A stretch of 64,000 nucleotides of DNA, taken from assembly GCA_047495785.1 (NCBI GenBank), contig JBLDXI010000014.1, positions 434,001 through 498,000 on the forward strand, given 5' to 3'. Position numbers and translations under genes: made by a program. Source of the stretch: Lepidodermella squamata (Eukaryota; Gastrotricha). The notes under the pieces were generated by a model, which searched no databases, was not told the origin of the DNA, and saw only the letters and a program-made list of their open reading frames with translations. This document shows positions 57,826-64,000 of this stretch, one piece after another (position 1 is the first letter of the stretch; each line of letters opens with the position of its first letter).

Positions 57826-60034
57826 TTAGACTGTTGTCACGTTATTAACAAGTGGAGCAATAGAGTGAACAGCGGAGGACACGGATATTTGGTCCGGATT
57901 AGGCTTATACCGCACGGCGGTAGCACGCACCATTTCAATATTTCCAGCCGGTGCCCGGACGCCTGAGTCCGACTCAGAGACGCCGAGTTTCTCGTAGATC
58001 TCCGAGACTGATTTGCCTTTAGTTTCAGGCAGCTTGACCCAGAATAAGATTAAAAATCCGGTCGTCAGAATCATGAACGGTAACAGCGATAATTTATCCA
58101 AGAAATACTAAACAAAAATGTGTGAAATATTAGTTTTAATGAAATCCATCAACAACAAAAAACATACTTGGATGACATTTTCGAAGAGTAAAGCGACCAG
58201 TAGCGTACCAACCAAGTTGACGACACCACCAAGAGCCATCGCCGAAGCACGAGGCTCCGGACGCAGGACTTCCGAGCCAATAAAAAGCGGAATTGGCCCA
58301 AGGCCCACGGCGAAGCAGATGACATAAATGACCATGCATCCTGTGTAAAATACATATATCAAAAGTGTGCGCACGTGATTAATCGTCTCGTTTGAAATCT
58401 AATTTGCCGTATTATTGATCGCAGTTCATCGCATGTGTGTTGCTTTATTTTCTCGCGCATAAGAAGTCTCGAAAAATAGCGCGCCCACGCTAGCGTGAAT
58501 TACCCTGAAAACGGACGAAATAAAGATGAACTAACCGATACACGCGTAAGACATCCATTTGCGATCGTCGTCGTTTTTCAAAGACAATAAAACTACTTCC
58601 AAGCCCATCATCAACACCATACCGACCATGGGGAAGAGCAGCAGAGGTCGGCGACCAAGCCTGTCGATGAGCCAGATTGATACGATAGTGGCAAGAACAT
58701 TGACTCCGGAAACCGTTAGGGCAGCATAACTTATAAGCTTGCCCTCAAGACCAGCCTGTGTGCCAAAAATTGAAATTAGTCCGAAAATTAGTCAGTCGAA
58801 AGCGAGTAACAAACCGATCTATATAAGCTCTCGGCGAAGAAAAATACGACGTTAATACCAGAGCATTGCTGAGCAGCGTTAAGAGCAACGACAAAAATGA
58901 CTGGCCAACGTAGATAACTTGTTTGGAAAAGGCGAACATAGCCCCATTCCTCTTGCTGGCCACCAGGAGTCTTAGAAACCACTTGGGACTCAGCCTTGAT
59001 CGACGCGGCGTATTCGTCAATGTCTGCCCCAGACAAACCGTAGAGACGAGCGATGGCTCTAAAATTGTATGAATTTCATGCTAACATGAATCCAAAAAAT
59101 ATTCAACTGACTTCTTGCCGGCATCATCGTCTTTCTTGATGTTTAACAGCCACTTCGGACTTTCGACAGACCAGGGCAGCAACAGCATCACAATAGAAAT
59201 GATGCTGAAGATTAACATACTAGCAGCACCAGCAGGCCACAGCTGCTGAGTTCCAAGAGTATCTTCTAAAATGAAGCAGGTGGCAACAAAAATGCCGATG
59301 GTGATGAAGAGCTGAGAACAGGCGGCAACGGCACCACGGACATGGGCAGGAGCGATTTCATTAGCGTACATCGGGACGATGGCGAAGCAGGCGCCTGAGA
59401 ATATTATTTAAACTCTGATATAGCACGTCAAGTAATTCTTACCTGCTCCGAGACCCACAAAAAATCGAGCGGCCATAAGTAATTCCAGGCTGCCCGCAAT
59501 CTGACACACACCGTACAGAATCGCTCCGAGGACTCCGACGGTATGCATCAACAAAACTGACTTCTTGCGACCAAAGCTGCAACAAAATTGATTATAAATA
59601 AATGCACCAGTTATTATTCCACAACTAACTGGTCAGCCAGTTTTCCGGCAAAGAAAGCACCAATGGCTCCACCAACGGTGTACAGCAAAGTTGCGAGTGA
59701 GAACAGGAATTTAACCTGAGCATCACTGAGACTTGTCCCATAATGATTGATTGCAGACTCATTCATGAAGGCCTTGATATAAGGGCTCGTAACGGACATA
59801 CATGTTATGTTCCTGCAATCGATTCAATATTGTTAAATATAGTTATTATCGCCGAGAAAATATAAACTTACCAGCCAAAAATAAAGGAGCCACCAATAAA
59901 TCCAGCCAGGCCGGTAAAAACAAGAGTGAAAGTAATCGGCTGCTTCTGTTGCACACAAATAGCACATCTCATTATCGATTCTTCAATAGCAAAGCTCTCG
60001 GAATTACCTTCTGTGCCTTGAGTTCTTGCTCCAT
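57826..60034 (-). CDS. GLUT/SLC2-type sugar transporter, copy D
   Basis: Nine exons (60034-60008, 59945-59872, 59812-59630, 59576-59443, 59394-59112, 59058-58815, 58755-58536, 58340-58168, 58107-57826) encode 539 residues. Hallmarks: GGSFIFGW-NITCMS in TM1, DHFGRKKS, ARFFVGLGAG, RGAVAACSQLFITIGIF, VESPKWLL, DRLGRRPL, RPEPRASAMALGG and LPETKGKS. The TM7 motif reads QQCSGIN rather than QQLSGIN, altering the QLS triplet linked to glucose selectivity in class I GLUTs. It retains the most introns of the four, consistent with it being closest to the ancestral structure or having lost fewest. The 196-bp intron before TM10 is longer than the rest. Confidence 0.9.
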
Positions 60035-61914
60035 GGCAAAGCACTCCAAATAAATCTACCTAAACAATCAGATCTGACAATGAGACACTGACCAACTCAG
60101 GTTGAATTAACAATTAAAGGTTAAAGGATGCTACAAGAAATCATAAAATGAGTAGTTACGGGACTTCCGACAGGATGGGAACAACAAAATCAAGTGGACT
60201 AGAGCCCAGAGCTCCAAAAAAACGGTAATATAGTATTAAGAAACAGATTCAAGGGTTTAGCTGCTAGGGTAACAAGACTTGGCCAGTTTCGCCCCGCTAT
60301 GACATGAAAATCTCCCTTTTTCGATTGTTTAGGATGGTTTGGGCTGGAGCCACGAGCTATCAACGCGCTAATATTCGCTGTTGGATGTAATCTGCTCATT
60401 GAAATAGTCAATAACCGACGTAATAAAGGAGAAAATGGAATCTGCGTCATGTTTTGTAATAAAAGGCGAGAGAAAGTTTTCAGTTTTTGAAATTGTCTGA
60501 CCGGTTACGAGACAGTAAATCATTTGTAGAGAACCGCTGAATTGCCAAAGACTCAGATAATCATTTCAGAACCGAGAGTTTCAAAATGTCGTTAAAACGT
60601 AGTAACTGGAACTACGGACAAATTTCGAAAGTCGGTAGCGCCGCTTTCACCTTTCATGCCAGCATAAGGCTTAAGGCTTAAGACTTTAAACTTTAACCTG
60701 GATTCGGCCATCGACCCTCGATACATATCGATGGATCAGAGACTGACCCCTGATGAGCCACACCCGTCAGTTTGAAAAACCGCCGTTTGCGTGAAAAACA
60801 TAAAATTAATAATTTAAAATTAAGAAACTGAAAGAAATGATTTATTAAAAAACATAAATGATAAACAAATTTTCAATAAAAATATAAAATGCGCCGCAGT
60901 ATTTTAAGGTGATTTTTTCAGGTTTCGATGTCGCAAAATCAAACGCTCAGAATGAGGCGATCCATGAGGCGATCAGGGCCCTGATTATGAGACGCGCTGA
61001 TCCTGTACGTGACGAGACGGGTGTAAAAATCATCTATTAAAGTTCACGATGCGATATTCTTTTTTTTCAATTCTTAATCTGAAATCTGAAGATTTCTTTC
61101 CTCTCCTCAATCGCGGGTTTCTTGGTGCTAGTTAATGGAATGATTGATCTCCCCCAATCCAATCTTTTGATAACCCGAAGATCCCCAGAGGCCAGCCGCC
61201 GAAAGCGAACAGAACAGTCTCAGCCACCGTGGGCCAGTGTTTTTCAAAACCCTGCTAATCCACTTCCATTGCTCACAACATCGGCGAGTTGATCTCAACA
61301 CCTACGACAGCAGCCCTCCAACAGGGGAATGTGGAATCAAGGCATACGCCACCGCGAATGACTGCAGACAGCTTGTTTATAGATAGTTTGTTGTTGATAA
61401 TTCATCTCACTTTGTCGTTGACTTAACGAAACGGCACAGACAAATCTAACGGTTTCTATACGCTGTTTTGATATTAATTTTTCAAGTCAGCAATGCCCAT
61501 TAAATAAATAAATAGATAGATAAAGCCCGAAGATGAACTCGTATTCACCGGGAAGAGGTTTGCTTGCCACCTTTCCACTTCATAGGCATCCTTTTGTTGG
61601 AAGATTGCCTAACAGCGAATCACACGTTTATTTAGCATTCGATTTCAACTTAAAGCCTCTTGGAGGCACAATCATGACTATTGAATGGCTAGATGTCGCA
61701 AAGATGCGATGAAAAGAAAACCAGCTGGCTTTAGCCTCGTGTAAATTCAAATCGAAATCGAAGCAAGCATCCAATTAGCCTCTTCTACGCGACATAAAAT
61801 AAAATTATGGTCATCAAGAAGCTATTTAAGCCCCAGCTGCCATCACAAGCCAAAATCATTCAGCTTACTTGCTAATATTTTATAACAGCAATCCGTTCGA
61901 TATCTCTCTAAAAA
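60035..61914. other. Intergenic, 1.9 kb, between divergent transporter D and AKR genes
   Basis: AT-rich. No supported ORF; the longest (60199-60450) has no domain. An acceptor-like TTTTATAACAG ends at 61888, 26 nt before the AKR start. Confidence 0.4.
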
Positions 61915-63257
61915 ATGGTCGTTTACAGCACCAGCATGCCAAAGCACGTCCCAATCGTCGAACACAAAGGGCAGTGGTACATCAAGCTGAACGATGGCAG
62001 CGAAATGCCCATGGTTGGTTGTGGAACGTGGCAAGAAAGTGACGAGGTCGTTGAGCGATCGGTAACAACTGCTATCAAGAACGGATACCGCCTAATCGAC
62101 ACTGCTCGTGATTACGAAAATGAAGGCGCAATCGGAAAAACTCTTGAGAAGCTCTTCCGAGATGGCACGGTCAAGCGAGAAGATCTCTTCATTACAACAA
62201 AGCTGTGAGTTCGGTCAATCTACCTTTACTTTTAACAATTTTTTATATTTAAAAGGCATCCATCAAACATGGCCGAAGATGAAGTGGTACCTTCTTTGAA
62301 GGCTCAGCTGGCGAAGTGAGGGACTAATTATTATCAAGTTTTTATAAAATTCTTAATTGTTTTTTAGTTTGAAACTGGATTATGTCGATTTGTTTCTGAT
62401 TCACTGGCCCATGACTTTCATTAATGATGGCAAGCGGCTTCAGGTTTGAACTTTATTGTATGAGAATGCGCTCTGAAAAATATTTTCCAGCCAATCGATC
62501 CAAAAAGTGGTCGCTATCAATACGACTACACGCGGCACTACACCAAGACTTGGAGGGTAAACATTTTGCAAACTCTTGCCACTAATTTTTGCATTCACTT
62601 TGTATATCTTTGAAGGGAATGGAAGCTTGTGTTCGCATGGGCATGGCACGTTCTATTGGGCTTTCCAACTTCAACGTTCGTCAAATCGAGGATGTTCTGT
62701 TGCGGGCTACGATTCGTCCGGCCGTTCTCCAAATCGAATCGCATCCACTGCTCAACAACCACGAGTTGATCGAATGGTGCCAAGATCGCAACATTGCTAT
62801 TACCGCTTACTCTCCGTTTGGCAACCCCGGTTCCCAGTTGGCTCCAAAGTATGTTTCTTTTGAAAACTTCGTCTTTATTGAAATTTGAATTCTCCATTGC
62901 AGAGATTGTGATAAGGAATGGCCCAATTTGATTCAAGACCCTGGACTGAAAGCGATCGCCTCGAAGTACCCGAATCACACTACGGCCAATATCATGCTGC
63001 GCTGGCAATTGCAACGCGGTGTTTCTGTCATTCCGAAAAGCGCCCACGAAGATCGCGTCAAGAGCAACTTCAACGTCTACGATTTCGAACTGACGCGCAG
63101 TGAAATGGACGCGCTCTACGCTATGGACCAGAATCTAAGAACGTGTCCTTTCACTTTTGCTGGAAATTCTTCTAGCCGCGACTATCCGTTCGACGAATAC
63201 CGCGATAGCGATCCTTGGAAGGAAAAATCCGCCGAAAATCGCCAGACTGCTCGTTGA
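61915..63257 (+). CDS. Aldo-keto reductase 1
   Basis: NADPH-dependent carbonyl reductase of the AKR1-like group, cytosolic. Six exons (61915-62204, 62256-62315, 62368-62443, 62491-62556, 62616-62848, 62903-63257) encode 359 residues. The catalytic tetrad is intact: Asp and Tyr in LIDTARDYENE, Lys in FITTKL, His in LFLIHWP. Other hallmarks: VGCGTWQ, SIGLSNF, QIESHPLL, AYSPFGNPGS, and the cofactor-binding SVIPKSAHEDRVKSN. The N terminus carries about 25 extra residues before the usual LNDG start, and the C-terminal loop that sets substrate specificity is divergent, so the substrate cannot be named. AATAAA lies at 63387-63392. A second AKR follows 268 bp downstream. Confidence 0.93.
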
Positions 63258-63386
63258 AACTAACATCGATATTACCGAATCGATTCCAAATGACTAAAAA
63301 TTAATCCTCATCTTTTCCCATGTCTAATCACAGCATGAGTTTCTGCTGATAAATTTTCTGCAACTTGACTTTGATACTGGAATTGC

Positions 63387-63392
63387 AATAAA
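63387..63392 (+). terminator. Polyadenylation signal AATAAA (aldo-keto reductase 1)
   Basis: A canonical hexamer 130 nt after the stop codon. Confidence 0.6.
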
Positions 63393-63525
63393 CTATAATT
63401 CAGCTTGCAAATGAGTGTTTTGCGATATAGTTCAGATGGTCGCGTGCTTAAAAAATAGCAGCCTCCCTTTCACGCTTTCACGCTAATTCATGCGACTCAT
63501 TGAAAAGTAAAGCAAATTAATTCCC

Positions 63526-64000
63526 ATGGTACTTAACCAAGCTTTTGCTTTGCTGCGTTCCGCTAGAATTAAGGTTCAACCGAGCCGTCTTTTAAGCAAT
63601 ATGGCATTTAGTTACCATTCAGTTAATGGCCAGTTATACCTTGAACTAAATTCTGGTCACAAAATGCCTATGATCGGTCTGGGAACTTGGCAAGCAAGTC
63701 CTGATGTAGTTCGCAAAGCTGTTCGGGATGCGGTGAGCTTCCACTCATATATTTCCGGCATTTTTTAAAAGTGATGAAACAGGTTCATGCTGGCTATCGT
63801 TTGATTGATTCCGCTTACGGTTACGGTAACGAGGCTGCTATTGGCGAAGAGCTTGAAGCGTTGATCAAAGAAAACCGGGTCAAAAGAGATGAAATTTTCA
63901 TCACGACAAAGCTGTAAAATTTATTAGTTGTATGCACGATCATTATTTGTATTGTCTCAACAATTAATCTAGACATCCCAAGTTTATGCAGCGTGACGAT
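63526..64000 (+). CDS. Aldo-keto reductase 2, 5' part (truncated by window edge)
   Basis: Tandem paralogue of the preceding AKR. Exons 63526-63732, 63783-63913 and 63973 to beyond the window give about 122 residues. Visible: GHKMPMIGLGTWQ, LIDSAYGYGNE (active-site Asp and Tyr) and IFITTKL (Lys). The intron after TTKL is at the same position and phase as in AKR1, and the next exon starts HPKF, supporting duplication; an additional intron after VRDA is absent from AKR1. The first 25 residues (LNQAFALLRSARIKVQPSRL) are basic and amphipathic and could be a mitochondrial presequence; initiation at the internal Met before AFSYHSVNG would give a cytosolic form. Confidence 0.88.

Noticed and set aside
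1-64000. CRISPR arrays, bacterial operons, replication origins
   Set aside because: No regularly spaced repeats; the spliced gene structures show that the window is eukaryotic.

Overview
This 64 kb window is eukaryotic and almost certainly from a small-genome metazoan. Nearly every gene is split by short GT-AG introns, mostly 45-60 bp. The gene set includes an ionotropic glutamate receptor, FMRP, Mediator subunit 11, transcription factor DP, GLUT-type transporters and secreted multidomain matrix proteins. An invertebrate-type lysozyme domain argues against a vertebrate. DAW1 and EFHC1 homologues imply an axoneme (motile cilia or flagellate sperm). The phylum cannot be fixed from the sequence; a compact-genome invertebrate such as a small spiralian or a tardigrade would fit. 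All splice structures below were assembled by hand from GT-AG sites, reading phase and family alignment. Protein lengths refer to those models.

Layout. 1-2.0 kb: 5' part of an ionotropic glutamate receptor (-). 4.5-8.1 kb: a 13-exon secreted EGF/VWA/sushi/DUF4215 protein ending in an i-type lysozyme domain (+). 9.4-9.9 kb: a Thr-rich single-pass membrane protein (+). 10.4-14.2 kb: MED11 and FMR1 (-). 15.1-17.7 kb: EFHC1 (+), divergent from FMR1. 19.1-22.6 kb: two galaxin-like secreted proteins, tail to tail. 23.8-25.6 kb: DAW1 (-), divergent from an EIF2B1/FUN14-protein pair (+, 84 bp apart). 28.3-30.5 kb: an RS-rich nuclear protein (+). 30.7-35.8 kb: four related small secreted proteins with a half-WAP cysteine module, three of them Gly/Met-, Gly/Tyr- or acid-rich. 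36.4-37.6 kb: a degenerate inverted-repeat element. 38.2-39.6 kb: SCO1 (-), with what looks like a pair of mutually exclusive exons. 41.0-46.1 kb: transcription factor DP and NOC2 (+). 46.3-60.0 kb: four tandem GLUT/SLC2 transporters (-). 61.9-64 kb: two tandem aldo-keto reductases (+), the second cut by the window edge.

Themes. Basic cell machinery (translation initiation, ribosome biogenesis, mitochondrial copper delivery, transcription) is interleaved with lineage-specific secreted structural proteins. At least eleven genes carry a good 3' splice acceptor 12-26 nt before the ATG, which suggests spliced-leader trans-splicing or very short 5'-UTR introns. The most notable finds are the lysozyme-tailed multidomain protein, the duplicated same-length SCO1 exons, the half-WAP family and the galaxin-like pair.
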